Notes: a model not told the origin generated them from the letters alone. A stretch of 64,000 nucleotides of DNA from an uncultured bacterium (GCA_905214545.1 CAJMMO010000003.1:1-64000), one strand, 5' to 3'. Shown: positions 6,480 through 16,335, numbered from the stretch's first letter. A program made the numbers and translations.

Positions 6480-9320
6480 CTACTTTTTTTCTTTTGCAAG
6501 CTTGCGATCGCGGGCCAAAACGGGCGCTAAATACTGGCCGGTATAGCTTTCGGCGCATTTAGCAACTTTTTCGGGGGTGCCGGTGCAGACGATCGTGCCG
6601 CCGCCGTCGCCGCCCTCAGGGCCTAAGTCGATCAGCCAGTCCGCAGACTTGACCACGTCCAGGTTGTGCTCGATGGTGACCACCGTGTTGCCCTTGTCGA
6701 CCAGGCGCTGCAAGACGCCCAGCAGGCGCTTGATGTCGTCGGTGTGCAGGCCGACGGTCGGCTCGTCCAGGATGTAGAAGTTGTTGCCGGCCGACGGCTT
6801 TTGCAGTTCGCTGGCCAGCTTCATCCGCTGGGCCTCGCCGCCAGACAGCGTCGTCGCCGACTGCCCCAGCTTCACGTAGCCTAAGCCGACGTCGATGATG
6901 GTCTGCAGCTTGCGTTCAATGCGCGGAATATTTTCAAAAAACTCAGCTGCTTCTCTAATGGTCATGTCGAGCACCTGGGAGATGTTCTTGCCGCGGTAAG
7001 TTACTTCCAAGGTTTCGGAGTTGTAGCGGCTGCCGTGGCAGACCGAGCACGGGACGTAGACGTCGGGCAAGAAGTTCATCTCGATTTTGACGATCCCGTT
7101 GCCCTTGCAGGCCTCGCAGCGGCCGCCCTTGGCGTTGAAGGAGAACCGGCCCTTGCTGTAGCCGCGCATCTTCGCCTCGTTGGTCTCGGCAAAAAGGTCG
7201 CGGATGTCGTTAAACACAGAGGTATAGGTCGCCGGGTTGCTGCGCGGCGTCCGGCCGATCGGGCTTTGGTCGATGTCGACGATCTTGTCGATCTTCTCCC
7301 AGCCGGTGATCTTTTTGAACTTGCCCGGCTTTTGCCCGCTCTTGTTGATGCGCTGCGCCAGCGCCCTTTTCAAAATCAGGTTCACCAAAGTTGACTTGCC
7401 GGAGCCGGACACGCCGGTGACCACGACAAACTTGCCTAGCGGGAAGTGGACCGTCAGGTTCTTCAAGTTGTTTTCGGCAGCGCCGGTGATGGTAATCTTG
7501 CCGCCGCTGCCCTTGCGCCTTTTGGCAGGCACCGGGATAAACTTGCGGCCGGACAAGTAAGCCCCGGTCAGCGAGTCTTCGTTCAGCATGATCTCTTTGG
7601 GCGTGCCGGCCGCAACCACCTTGCCGCCGTTGACGCCGGCACCCGGACCCATGTCGACGATGTAGTCGGCCTGGGCCATGGTCTCTTCGTCGTGTTCGAC
7701 CACGATCAGGGAGTTGCCCAGGTCCTTCATTTTCTGCAAAGAAGAAATCAGCCGCTGGTTGTCGCGCTGGTGCAGGCCGATGGACGGTTCGTCCAAGACA
7801 TACATGACGCCGGACAGCTGGGACCCGATCTGAGTCGCCAGCCGGATCCGCTGGGCTTCCCCGCCGGACAAGGTGTTGGCCCGCCGCGACAAGGTCAGGT
7901 AGGCTAAGCCCACGTTGACCAAAAAGCCCAAGCGGTCGCAGACCTCTTTCAAGATCGGCTTGGCGATCACGGCCTTTTGCTCATCCAGCTTTAACTTCTT
8001 AAAAAAGGCTAAGGCGTTAGCGACCGGTAAATCGGAAACTTCGGCCAAGTTCTCCCCGCCGACTTTGACGGCGAGCGCTTTTTCATTCAAACGCTTGCCG
8101 TGGCAGACCGGGCAGGTCAGTTCGGTCAAGTACTGCTCCATCACCCGCCGCATGAACATGGACATCGGGTGCTCGTAGCGGCGCCAGACGTTGTCCATCA
8201 CGCCCTCAAACGGCTGGACGGTGTCTTGGACGCCAAAGTCGCCGCTTAAGTGAAAGCGGACTTTCTTGCTGCTGCCGTGGAGCAGGATCTCCTGCTGGCG
8301 CTTGGTCAGCTTTTTAAAAGGCTTGTCCATCGGGATCTTAAAGGCCTGGCAGGCTTGCTCGAGCATCCCGTAATAATAAGAAGACGTCGTCTTCCAGGGT
8401 GCCAGTGCGCCTTCGGCCAAGGTCTTGTCCTTGTCAGGCACGACCAGGTCTTCGTCGACGGCCAGCTTCATCCCCAAGCCGCTGCACTCCGGGCAGGCGC
8501 CAAACGGCGCGTTGAAGGAAAACAGGCGCGGTTCAAGCTCGCCGACGGTGAAGCCGCACAGCGGGCAGGCGTAGTATTCGGAAAATACCAGCGGCTTGCC
8601 GCCGATGACGTCGACGTTCATATAGCCGTCGGACAGGCGCAGGGCCGCTTCGACCGAGTCAAAAAGGCGCGAGCGCAGGCCTTGCTTGATGATCAGGCGG
8701 TCAACCACGATCGAGATGTCGTGGCGCTTGTTTTTGTCCAGCTCAAACTCGTCGCCGATTTCGTGCATCTCGCCGTCGACGATCACGCGGACAAAGCCGG
8801 CGCGCTGGATCTTTTTAAACACGTCCTTGTGCTGGCCGCGCTTAGCCCGCACGACCGGTGAAAAGATCTGGATCCGGGTGCGCTCGGGCAGCTCTAAGAT
8901 CCGGTCGACCATCTGGTCCACCGACTGGCTTTCAATCTTGGTGCCGTCGTTTGGACAATATGGCACGCCGGTGCGCGCCCACAGCAAGCGCAGGTAGTCG
9001 TTGATCTCGGTGACGGTGCCGACCGTTGACCGCGGGTTGTGCGAGCTGGTCTTTTGGTCGATTGAGATGGCCGGCGTCAGCCCCGTGATGGAGTCGACGG
9101 CCGGCTTTTTCATTTGGCCTAAAAACTGGCGGGCGTAGCTGGACAGCGACTGCACATAGCGCCGGCGCCCTTCGGCATAGAGGGTGTCAAAGGCCAAAGA
9201 CGACTTGCCGGATCCCGACAGGCCGGTGATGACCACAAACTTGTTTTTAGGAATCTTGAGACTGATGTCTTTTAAATTGTGTTCGCGCGCGCCGCGAATG
9301 ACAAAATTATCGCTTGCCAC
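6480..9320 (-). CDS. uvrA: Excinuclease ABC subunit A
   Basis: Damage-recognition ATPase of nucleotide excision repair. The 946 residues hold two ABC ATPase modules: Walker A motifs GLSGSGKSS (33-41) and GVSGSGKST, and two LSGGEAQR signatures. Zinc-finger cysteines appear in CPLCG...CPECSG and CEACKGNG...CSVCHG. Full length for the family. The start is GTG at 9320, overlapping the uvrB end by 14 bases, so the pair is translated from one message behind the LexA-type site upstream of uvrB. Confidence 0.98.
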   Translation of the reverse strand: MASDNFVIRGAREHNLKDISLKIPKNKFVVITGLSGSGKSSLAFDTLYAEGRRRYVQSLSSYARQFLGQMKKPAVDSITGLTPAISIDQKTSSHNPRSTVGTVTEINDYLRLLWARTGVPYCPNDGTKIESQSVDQMVDRILELPERTRIQIFSPVVRAKRGQHKDVFKKIQRAGFVRVIVDGEMHEIGDEFELDKNKRHDISIVVDRLIIKQGLRSRLFDSVEAALRLSDGYMNVDVIGGKPLVFSEYYACPLCGFTVGELEPRLFSFNAPFGACPECSGLGMKLAVDEDLVVPDKDKTLAEGALAPWKTTSSYYYGMLEQACQAFKIPMDKPFKKLTKRQQEILLHGSSKKVRFHLSGDFGVQDTVQPFEGVMDNVWRRYEHPMSMFMRRVMEQYLTELTCPVCHGKRLNEKALAVKVGGENLAEVSDLPVANALAFFKKLKLDEQKAVIAKPILKEVCDRLGFLVNVGLAYLTLSRRANTLSGGEAQRIRLATQIGSQLSGVMYVLDEPSIGLHQRDNQRLISSLQKMKDLGNSLIVVEHDEETMAQADYIVDMGPGAGVNGGKVVAAGTPKEIMLNEDSLTGAYLSGRKFIPVPAKRRKGSGGKITITGAAENNLKNLTVHFPLGKFVVVTGVSGSGKSTLVNLILKRALAQRINKSGQKPGKFKKITGWEKIDKIVDIDQSPIGRTPRSNPATYTSVFNDIRDLFAETNEAKMRGYSKGRFSFNAKGGRCEACKGNGIVKIEMNFLPDVYVPCSVCHGSRYNSETLEVTYRGKNISQVLDMTIREAAEFFENIPRIERKLQTIIDVGLGYVKLGQSATTLSGGEAQRMKLASELQKPSAGNNFYILDEPTVGLHTDDIKRLLGVLQRLVDKGNTVVTIEHNLDVVKSADWLIDLGPEGGDGGGTIVCTGTPEKVAKCAESYTGQYLAPVLARDRKLAKEKK

Positions 9321-11334
9321 GAGCCTTGCTTCCTTTCTTGCTTGCTTTCAGCTCCATGATCGCATCGCGCAGGTTGGCGGCCGTTTCGAAGTCCAGCTTC
9401 TTGGCGGCGTCTTCCATCTGGCTCTGCAAAACTTGGATCATGTTTTCTTTTTGCTTCTTGGTCAGCTCGTCGAAGTTCAAGTCGGCAAAGCTGTCCTTCT
9501 CCTTTTCCGCCTTCACCGGCTTGCCGGCACTGATCACCGGCCGGATCGGCTTGATGATCGTCTTCGGAGTGATGCCGTGTTCTTTGTTGAAGGCCTTCTG
9601 GAGCTTGCGCCGGCGGGCGGTGGCATCCATCGCGGTCTTCATCGAATCCGTGATGTGGTCGGCGTACATGATGACGGTCCCGTGCGCGTTTCTGGCGGCC
9701 CGGCCCATCGTCTGGATCAGCGGCCGCGTTGACCGCAAAAAGCCTTCCTTGTCGGCGTCCAAAATGGCCACTAAGGACACTTCCGGCACGTCGATGCCTT
9801 CCCTCAGCAGGTTGATGCCGACTAAGACGTCAAACTTGCCCTCGCGCAGGTCGTGCAAAATCTGCATTCTCTCCAAGGTCTTGATGTCTGAGTGCAAATA
9901 GCGCACCTTGATGCCGAGGTCCTTCAAGTAGTCGGTCAGGTCTTCGGCCATCTTCTTGGTCAAGGTCGTGACAAAGACGCGCTCGTTTTTGTCGATGCGC
10001 TTGTTGATCTCGCCGACCAAGTCGTCGATCTGGCCGTCGATCGGCCGCACCTCCACGACTGGGTCCAGCAGGCCCGTCGGCCGGATGATCTGTTCGACCT
10101 TGTGCTTGGTGCGGTTTAACTCGTAGTCGCCAGGCGTAGCGGACACGTACAAAATCTGGTGGACGTGTTTTTCAAACTCTGCCAGCGTCAGCGGTCGGTT
10201 GTCTAAGGCCGAAGGCAGGCGGAAGCCGTAGTCGATCAAGGTCTTTTTCCGGTTGCGGTCGCCGTTGTACATGGCGCCTAATTCCGGGATCGTCGCGTGC
10301 GACTCGTCGATCAGGATTAAGAAGTCGTCCGGGAAAAAGTCGAGCAGCGTGTAAGGCGGCTCGCCCGGCTTTCTGCCGTCCAGGTGGCGGGAATAGTTTT
10401 CAATCCCGCTGGTGTAGCCGACCTCGCTCATCATTTCCATGTCGAACTTAGTCCGCTGCTTGATCCGCTGGGCTTCGAGCAGCTTGCCTTCGCCTTCAAA
10501 CTTTTTGACCTGGATGGACAGCTCGGAGCTGATCGACTGCAGCGCCTTTTTCATGCGGTCCTCGTTAGTCATAAAGTGGGTCGCCGGAAACAGCGAGATC
10601 GTGTCGTGCTCGCCGATGACTTCGCCTGTCAGAGCGTCGATTTCGGTGATCCGGTCGATCTCGTCGCCGAAAAACTCCACGCGGAAAGCGTGCTTGGCGT
10701 TGCCGGCCGGGAAGATCTCGACCACATCTCCGCGCACGCGGAAGCGCCCGCGCTGGAAGTCGATGTCGTTGCGGTCGTACTGCAGGTTGACCAAGTCGCG
10801 CAAAAGCGTGGCGCGTTCATATTCTTCGCCCTCTGACAGCTGAATCACGGAAGCGGAATACTCGGTCGGGTCGCCCAAGCCGAAGATGCAGGACACAGAG
10901 GCCACGACGATGACGTCGTTGCGGCTCATCAGGTCGGTCGTCGCCTTGTTGCGCAGCTGGTCGATTTCATCATTGATCGCGGAGTCTTTTTCAATGTAAG
11001 TGTCGGATTGCGGCACGTAGGCTTCAGGCTGGTAGTAGTCATAGTAGGACACGAAGTAGTCGACGGCGTTGTGCGGGAAGAAGTTCTTGAATTCCCCGTA
11101 GAGCTGGCCGACCAGGGTCTTGTTGTGGGAGATCACCAGCGTCGGCTTTTGCAGCTTGGCAATCAGGTTGGCCATGGTAAAAGTCTTGCCCGTGCCAGTG
11201 GCCCCTTCCAAGATCTGTTCCTTGTCTCCTGCCTTAAAGCCGGCCGCCAGCTTGTCGATGGCCTGCTGCTGGTCGCCAGCCGGCTTAAACTTGGAAACCA
11301 GTTGAAAATCGTGATGTTCTTGTCTTTTAAGCAT
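9307..11334 (-). CDS. uvrB: Excinuclease ABC subunit B
   Basis: Helicase-like subunit that verifies damage and recruits UvrC. In 675 residues I see Walker A EGATGTGKT (43-51), the beta-hairpin region YDYYQPEAYVPQSDTYIEKD, DESHATIPELGAMYNGD with the helicase DE box, and motif VI around QTMGRAARNAHG. The last 40 residues carry the UVR motif (MEDAAKKLDFETAANLRDAI) that contacts UvrC. The start ATG at 11334 has AAGGAG 9 bases ahead. First gene of uvrBA, with a LexA-type operator about 70 bases upstream. Confidence 0.98.
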   Translation of the reverse strand: MLKRQEHHDFQLVSKFKPAGDQQQAIDKLAAGFKAGDKEQILEGATGTGKTFTMANLIAKLQKPTLVISHNKTLVGQLYGEFKNFFPHNAVDYFVSYYDYYQPEAYVPQSDTYIEKDSAINDEIDQLRNKATTDLMSRNDVIVVASVSCIFGLGDPTEYSASVIQLSEGEEYERATLLRDLVNLQYDRNDIDFQRGRFRVRGDVVEIFPAGNAKHAFRVEFFGDEIDRITEIDALTGEVIGEHDTISLFPATHFMTNEDRMKKALQSISSELSIQVKKFEGEGKLLEAQRIKQRTKFDMEMMSEVGYTSGIENYSRHLDGRKPGEPPYTLLDFFPDDFLILIDESHATIPELGAMYNGDRNRKKTLIDYGFRLPSALDNRPLTLAEFEKHVHQILYVSATPGDYELNRTKHKVEQIIRPTGLLDPVVEVRPIDGQIDDLVGEINKRIDKNERVFVTTLTKKMAEDLTDYLKDLGIKVRYLHSDIKTLERMQILHDLREGKFDVLVGINLLREGIDVPEVSLVAILDADKEGFLRSTRPLIQTMGRAARNAHGTVIMYADHITDSMKTAMDATARRRKLQKAFNKEHGITPKTIIKPIRPVISAGKPVKAEKEKDSFADLNFDELTKKQKENMIQVLQSQMEDAAKKLDFETAANLRDAIMELKASKKGSKARGKR

Positions 11335-11404
11335 CGAAAAAAACTCCTTGCAAAAAAGCCGGAAAAAAATCCAGCTTAACTAACAAAAACATATTCTACT
11401 ATTG

Positions 11405-11418
11405 CGAACATATTTTCG
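11405..11418 (-). promoter_or_regulatory. LexA (SOS) box upstream of uvrBA
   Basis: CGAACATATTTTCG fits the Bacillus-type SOS consensus CGAAC-N4-GTTCG with one mismatch in the right arm. It lies beside a possible -10 (TAGAAT, 11398-11393) of the uvrBA operon, which LexA controls in B. subtilis. Confidence 0.75.
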
Positions 11419-11424
11419 CATCAA

Positions 11425-13158
11425 TTATGACTCGGCAACCACCTTTTTCAAAAAGTCGGCGTAGCTTTTTGCCAGTGCTTGGGCTTTTTCATAAGTCGGC
11501 TGGCTGGTGCCCACGTAGGCCTTCATGACCGGTTCGGTGCCGGACGGCCGCAAAGCGACCCAGGATTCGTCGGCCAAAAAGTACTTCAAAACGTTGGACT
11601 TTGGAAAGCCGGTCAGCTTGCCGCTGTCTGCACCTTCGGCCCATGTCTGCTCCAGGTAGTCTTCATGGCGCACAACCTGCACGCCGTTAATCTCGGTCAG
11701 TTTTTCCTGCCGCAGCTTGCTTAAAATCTGCGCCATCTTCTTTTTGCCGTCAAAGCCGGCGATCGGGATGGCCTGGGTTATCTCGCAGGCGGCGCCGTAC
11801 TTGGCCCAAATTTCGTGCAGGCCGTCGAGCAAAGTCATGTCGCGCTGGGCGTAGTAAGCGGCCACTTCCATCAAGATCAAGGCGCCTTGCATGGCGTCTT
11901 TGTCGCGGTTGAAGGTCTTAAACAGGTAGCCGTAGCTTTCCTCAAAGCCCATGAGGAAGCTTTCGTCAGGCTTTTCTTCCAAACGGTCGGCTTCTTGGCC
12001 GATGTACTTGAAGCCCGTCAAAACGTACTTGGTGCAGATGCCATAATGGCGTGCGATCTTAAACGGCAGGCTGGAGGACACGATCGAGGTGATGATCTCC
12101 TCGCCGCCGGTCAGCTGCCCCTGCTCTTTTTTCTTGGTTAAAAGGTAGTTGGCCATGAGGGCTGCCATCTGGTTGCCGGTCAGCACTTGGAAGCCGCCGT
12201 CTTCGGTGCGCACGCAGGCGCCGACGCGGTCGGCATCCGGGTCGGTGGCGACGATCAGGTTGGCGCCGTTTTCCTTGGCCAAGGCAATGCCGCGGTCAAA
12301 GACCTGCTTGAACTCAGGGTTCGGCTTGTCGACGGTCGCAAATTCCGGGTCAAGGATAGCCTGGCTGGCCACCGGGATGACCTGGGTGAAGCCGCCCTGG
12401 GCAAAAGCGCGCCGGTAGAGCATCTTGCCCGTGCCGTGCAAAGGCGTGTAGATGATTTTTAACTTAGGCGCCATCTTCTTGATCATGGCCTTGTCGATGT
12501 TGACCGTCGAAAGTTCTTTCAAGTAGGCCTGGTCGAGGTCTTCGCCCACCATCTGGACGGTGTTGGCGGCGCGCAGCACTTCCAGCCGGGTTGTCGGTAC
12601 ATTCAACAGATCAATTTTATCTGCGTAAGCTACCAGCTGGCTGGCCTTGTCCGGCGGCAGCTGGCCGCCGTCTGCACCGTAGATTTTGTAGCCGTTGTAG
12701 ATTTTGGCATTGTGCGAAGACGTGATCATGATGCCGGCCGCCGTATGCAGGTAGCGGATGGCAAAAGACAATTCCGGAGTCGGCCGCAGGCTGTCAAACA
12801 AGTAGACTTTGATGCCCGCGTGGCCCAGGATTTCTGCGGCATGAGTCGCAAACTCGCTTGAGTGGTAGCGGGAGTCAAAAGAGATCACGACGCCTTTTTT
12901 CATGGCGTCAGCGCCCTCGTCTTGGATGAGCCGGGCCAAGCCCGCGGTCACCCGGCCGATCGTCAGCAGGTTGATCCGGTTGGTGCCGGGCTCCAGCAGC
13001 CCCCGCATCCCCGCCGTACCAAAGGCCAGGTAGCCGGCAAAGGCGTCCTTTAACCAGGCTTCATCAGTTTGCTTTTCCTGCAGTTGCTGGCGCAGATACA
13101 AGGGCAGCTTGTCGGAAGCCAGCCAAGCCTGTGCCTGCTGTTTTTCGTTCATTGTCAT
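11425..13158 (-). CDS. pgcA: Phosphoglucomutase/phosphomannomutase (PgcA type)
   Basis: Alpha-D-phosphohexomutase that interconverts glucose-6-phosphate and glucose-1-phosphate, feeding UDP-glucose synthesis through GalU (partial at the right end of this window). The 577 residues show the family sites in order: active-site serine in TSSHNAKIYNGYKIYG, the Mg-binding DPDADRVG, the sugar-binding GFEESYGY, and the phosphate-binding RPSGTEPVMKAY near the C-terminus. Length fits the PgcA/Pgm2 group. Start at 13158 with AAGGTGTG upstream. Stands alone between uvrB and trxB. Confidence 0.95.
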   Translation of the reverse strand: MTMNEKQQAQAWLASDKLPLYLRQQLQEKQTDEAWLKDAFAGYLAFGTAGMRGLLEPGTNRINLLTIGRVTAGLARLIQDEGADAMKKGVVISFDSRYHSSEFATHAAEILGHAGIKVYLFDSLRPTPELSFAIRYLHTAAGIMITSSHNAKIYNGYKIYGADGGQLPPDKASQLVAYADKIDLLNVPTTRLEVLRAANTVQMVGEDLDQAYLKELSTVNIDKAMIKKMAPKLKIIYTPLHGTGKMLYRRAFAQGGFTQVIPVASQAILDPEFATVDKPNPEFKQVFDRGIALAKENGANLIVATDPDADRVGACVRTEDGGFQVLTGNQMAALMANYLLTKKKEQGQLTGGEEIITSIVSSSLPFKIARHYGICTKYVLTGFKYIGQEADRLEEKPDESFLMGFEESYGYLFKTFNRDKDAMQGALILMEVAAYYAQRDMTLLDGLHEIWAKYGAACEITQAIPIAGFDGKKKMAQILSKLRQEKLTEINGVQVVRHEDYLEQTWAEGADSGKLTGFPKSNVLKYFLADESWVALRPSGTEPVMKAYVGTSQPTYEKAQALAKSYADFLKKVVAES

Positions 13159-13212
13159 TTAACACACCTTTTCTTTAAAATACATGTTCATTCTACCTTA
13201 AAAAAGCGCCCA

Positions 13213-13243
13213 AAAAAGGCCTCTCTTGCGAGAAGCCTTTTTC
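13213..13243 (-). terminator. Terminator of trxB
   Basis: Stem of about 12 bp with one mismatch (AAAAAGGC-C-TCTC/GAGA-A-GCCTTTTT), TTGC loop, and a T run on the minus strand. Confidence 0.8.
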
Positions 13244-13247
13244 TAAG

Positions 13248-14183
13248 TTAAGCATTCTTATCTTGCAGCTGCTGCCAGTATTCGTAGGCGTCTTGGCCAG
13301 CCACGCTCCCTTCGCCGACCGCGTTCGCAATCTGGCGCAGGTGCTTGGCGCGCACGTCGCCGGCAGCAAACAGCCCCGGCACCTTGGTTTCCAGCTTGTC
13401 GTCGGTCTCAAGCCAGCCGGCCTTGTCGGTCACGCCGAGCTTGGCAAACGGCTTGGTCTGCGGCTCTACCCCAACGTAGATGAACACGCCGCGGCCGGCC
13501 AGGTGCTTTTCCTCGCCGGTGACCTTGTCACGGTAGCGGATCCCCGTCACCTTTTCGCCGTCGCCTTCGATTTCTTCAACGTCGGCGTTCCACACAAACT
13601 TGATCTTCTTGTTGCGGAAGGCGCGCTGCTGCAGAATCTGCTGGGCCCGCAGCTGGTCGCGCCGGTGCACGATCGTCACGCTCTTGGCCAGCTGGGCCAG
13701 GTACAAGCCTTCCTCGACGGCCGAGTCGCCGCCGCCGATGACGATGACGTCTTCGTCTTTGAAAAAGCCGGCGTCGCAGACCGCGCAGTAGGAAACGCCG
13801 CGGCCGCTGAATTCTTCTTCGCCCGGCTTATTCAAGTGCTTGTGTTCAGAGCCCGCAGCCGCAATCACGATCGGGCTGGTAAAAGTGCCCTGGTCGGTCA
13901 CTACTTCTTTGTTGTCGCCTGCGACTTTAACCTCTTTGACTTCTGCGGTGACGTAGTCCGGCTTGAACTGCATGGCCGAATCATACATTTTTTGGCCTAA
14001 GTCAGGCCCCAGCACATCCGCAAAGCCCGGGTAGTTGTCGATGTCGGCGGTGTTGTTCATCTGGCCGCCGTACAGGCCGCGTTCAATGATCAAGACGCTC
14101 AAGTTGGCGCGGCCGGCGTAGATCCCCGCTGTCAGGCCCGCGGGACCGGCTCCGATAATAATGACATCGTAGTTGGTTTTCAT
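13248..14183 (-). CDS. trxB: Thioredoxin reductase
   Basis: NADPH-dependent flavoenzyme that reduces thioredoxin. The 311 residues contain the FAD-binding GAGPAGLTAGIYAGRANL (11-28), the redox pair Cys133 and Cys136 in CAVCD, the NADPH-binding GGGDSAVEEGLYL, and the second FAD motif at the C-terminus (GLFAAGDVR). Normal length. The ATG at 14183 has GAGGAA upstream, and the gene has its own promoter and terminator. Confidence 0.97.
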   Translation of the reverse strand: MKTNYDVIIIGAGPAGLTAGIYAGRANLSVLIIERGLYGGQMNNTADIDNYPGFADVLGPDLGQKMYDSAMQFKPDYVTAEVKEVKVAGDNKEVVTDQGTFTSPIVIAAAGSEHKHLNKPGEEEFSGRGVSYCAVCDAGFFKDEDVIVIGGGDSAVEEGLYLAQLAKSVTIVHRRDQLRAQQILQQRAFRNKKIKFVWNADVEEIEGDGEKVTGIRYRDKVTGEEKHLAGRGVFIYVGVEPQTKPFAKLGVTDKAGWLETDDKLETKVPGLFAAGDVRAKHLRQIANAVGEGSVAGQDAYEYWQQLQDKNA

Positions 14184-14219
14184 AGCAGTTCCTCTTCAAT
14201 CATTTACTTATTTTTTATA

Positions 14220-14249
14220 AGTATAAGTCATGAACAGTTGTGTTAGCAA
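14220..14249 (-). promoter_or_regulatory. trxB promoter
   Basis: TTGCTA (14249-14244), an 18-base spacer and TATACT (14225-14220) on the minus strand. An AGCAAGC/GCTTGCT inverted repeat overlaps the -35. Confidence 0.6.
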
Positions 14250-14258
14250 GCAGCTTGC

Positions 14259-15092
14259 TCAGCGCTCGTAAGGGTACTTCAAACCGCTGCCCTCTAAGTA
14301 CCACTTGTTCTTGCCCCGCTTGCGGCGGTAAATAATCGTCACGATGGCAAAAATGATTAAGACCAGGCTTAAGGCCTGCGAAACTCTGATCGTGCCTGCG
14401 ATGTAGAGGCTGTCGGTGCGCATCCCCTCCACGAAAAAGCGGACCAGCCCGTACCAAATCAGGTAGGAGCAGAAGATCTCGCCCTGCTGGAAGAGGTGTT
14501 TTTTATGCCGCAAAGCCAAAATCAAAATGAGCCCGATCAAGTTGAAAAACGACTCGTATAAAAAAGTCGGCTGCCGGTAGGCCCCATTGATATACATCTG
14601 GTTGATCACAAACTGCGGCAGGTGCAGGCTCTGTAAAAAGGCCAAGCTGGTCTTGGCGCCGTAAGCTTCTTGATTAATGAAGTTGCCCCAGCGCACCAGC
14701 ACTTGCGCCAGCTGGACGCCGGGCACGATGATGTCCAGCATCAGCCAAGGCGACAAGACCCGGTTGTAGCAGAAAACAAGCAAGACAGCCAAGCCCGCCA
14801 GCAGGCCGCCGTAGATGGCAATGCCGCCGTTCCAGATCGCGATGATCTGGTCGGGGTGCTGGGAGTAGTAGCCCCACTCAAAAATCACGTAGTAGGCGCG
14901 CGCGCCGATAAAGCCGATCGGCACCGCCCAGAGCATGAAGTCGATGAAGTCGTCGCTCATGATCTGGCGTTTTTGACCTTCGGCAATCGCTAACCAGGCG
15001 GCCACGACGACGCCCGCCGCCATCAGCAGGCCGTACCATTTCAAGGACAAGCCGCCGAGCTGGAAGGCGACCGGATTAATTGCTGCTGCCAT
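14259..15092 (-). CDS. lgt: Prolipoprotein diacylglyceryl transferase
   Basis: Membrane enzyme that moves diacylglyceryl from phosphatidylglycerol to the lipobox cysteine of prolipoproteins. The 277-residue protein has about seven membrane helices, the conserved NFINQEAYG loop, the FLYESFFNLIG segment and the arginine-rich VRFFVEGMRTDSL that define the family. The ATG overlaps the hprK stop by one base (TAATG), so translation is probably coupled; hprK-lgt order is common in Firmicutes. Confidence 0.96.
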   Translation of the reverse strand: MAAAINPVAFQLGGLSLKWYGLLMAAGVVVAAWLAIAEGQKRQIMSDDFIDFMLWAVPIGFIGARAYYVIFEWGYYSQHPDQIIAIWNGGIAIYGGLLAGLAVLLVFCYNRVLSPWLMLDIIVPGVQLAQVLVRWGNFINQEAYGAKTSLAFLQSLHLPQFVINQMYINGAYRQPTFLYESFFNLIGLILILALRHKKHLFQQGEIFCSYLIWYGLVRFFVEGMRTDSLYIAGTIRVSQALSLVLIIFAIVTIIYRRKRGKNKWYLEGSGLKYPYER

Positions 15093-16048
15093 TAGTCGTC
15101 ATCCTCCTGAATGCCGCGGCTGTGGTCGGCGATCAGCCGGGACAGGTTTTCGCGGAAAGTCTTGGACGCGTCAAAGCCCATCATCTTGGCGCGGAAGTTC
15201 ATGACCGCGACCTCGATGATGTTGTCCATGCTCCGGCCGACTTTGACCGGGATCGTAATCTGCGGCACGTCGACGCCGCAGATCTTCTTGGTGTTTTGGT
15301 CAAGGCCCAAGCGGTCGTAATTGGCGTTTTTGTCCCATTCCTGCAGGTTGATGATCAGCTGGACTTCGGACTTCTCCTTGACGGCGCCGACGCCGAACAT
15401 GTCAAAGACGTTGATCAGGCCGATGCCGCGGATTTCAACCAAGTGCTTCAAGATCTGCGGGGCCGTCCCGATCAGGGTGCGCTCGTTTTCAGGGTAGACG
15501 TCGACACGGTCGTCGGCAATCAAGCGGTGGCCTTTTTTCACAAGCGACAGCGCGACTTCGGACTTGCCGATGCCGGACTTGCCGACCAGCAGCACGCCGA
15601 TGCCGTACAGTTCGACCAACACGCCGTGCACGCTCTTGCGCGGGGCCAGCTTGTCGCTCAGATAACGCGTCAAGGCACTTAAAACGTAGGTCGTAGCGGC
15701 GCTTGAAGCCAGCACCGGGATCTGCTTGTTGGCGGCCGCCTTCAGCAGTTCCTTGGGAATCGGCAGGTTGCGCGCGATGACAAAGCAAGGCGTCTTTTCC
15801 GAGGCCATCCGGTCAAAAAGGGCCTGCTTGTTGAGCGAAGTTTTGCGGGCCAAGTAAGAAATCTCAGTCTGGCCAAACATCTGCACCCGGTCGTAAGGGT
15901 AGAAGTCAAAGTAGCCGGTTAACACCAGGCCGGGCCGGGAGATGTCGGCGACCCTGACGGACCTTTTGCCCAGGTATTCGGCCCCCTGCACAACCGTCAG
16001 CTGGGGGTTATCTTGCACTAATTGTGCGATCGTGACAGCTTGCGTCAT
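15092..16048 (-). CDS. hprK: HPr kinase/phosphorylase
   Basis: Bifunctional sensor that phosphorylates or dephosphorylates Ser46 of HPr (ptsH in this window) according to fructose-1,6-bisphosphate, ATP and phosphate, producing the CcpA corepressor. In 318 residues I see the P-loop GKSGIGKSEVALSL, the K-M loop EIRGIGLINVFDMFGVGAV, and the C-terminal signature around ICGVDVPQITIPVKVGR. The start overlaps the previous gene by 4 bases (ATGA), and lgt follows with a 1-base overlap. Confidence 0.97.
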   Translation of the reverse strand: MTQAVTIAQLVQDNPQLTVVQGAEYLGKRSVRVADISRPGLVLTGYFDFYPYDRVQMFGQTEISYLARKTSLNKQALFDRMASEKTPCFVIARNLPIPKELLKAAANKQIPVLASSAATTYVLSALTRYLSDKLAPRKSVHGVLVELYGIGVLLVGKSGIGKSEVALSLVKKGHRLIADDRVDVYPENERTLIGTAPQILKHLVEIRGIGLINVFDMFGVGAVKEKSEVQLIINLQEWDKNANYDRLGLDQNTKKICGVDVPQITIPVKVGRSMDNIIEVAVMNFRAKMMGFDASKTFRENLSRLIADHSRGIQEDDD

Positions 16049-16326
16049 TTGTGATCATCCTCTTTTTTGTCATCGTCATCATCTTCAAAAGTGACTTTGA
16101 AGTTCTCGGCCTTTTTCCGCTCAGGACCGTCCCCGGACTGGGCAAAAAAGTTGGCGGGTTTTTCGTCTTGCTCCTTGTCCTTGCTGAACTTGCCGATCAG
16201 CCAGATCACTAAGACGACCACTACAATGGCCGGCAGGAGTGCGAAAAACATCTTAAAGACGACGAACAGGATGCTGACTACCACGGCGGCAATCAAAACT
16301 AAAGTTAAAATTCCAACGATACTCAT
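16045..16326 (-). CDS. Small membrane protein upstream of hprK
   Basis: A 93-residue protein with two adjacent membrane helices (about residues 4-25 and 27-45) and a charged tail ending in an Asp/Lys-rich stretch (FEDDDDDKKEDDHK). The tail would be cytoplasmic or outside depending on topology. I recognise no catalytic motif and assign no function. It is tightly packed: 9 bases after prfB and overlapping hprK by 4. Translation coupling with hprK is likely; a functional link is only suggested by that. Confidence 0.75.
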   Translation of the reverse strand: MSIVGILTLVLIAAVVVSILFVVFKMFFALLPAIVVVVLVIWLIGKFSKDKEQDEKPANFFAQSGDGPERKKAENFKVTFEDDDDDKKEDDHK

Positions 16327-16335
16327 ATATCCACC

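Noticed and set aside
8250..8861. 203-aa open frame on the plus strand inside uvrA
   Set aside because: The GC-rich third positions of uvrA leave long antisense frames; no ribosome site, and the product has no recognisable domain.
13263..14000. 245-aa open frame antisense to trxB
   Set aside because: Same antisense artefact; trxB is unmistakable on the other strand.
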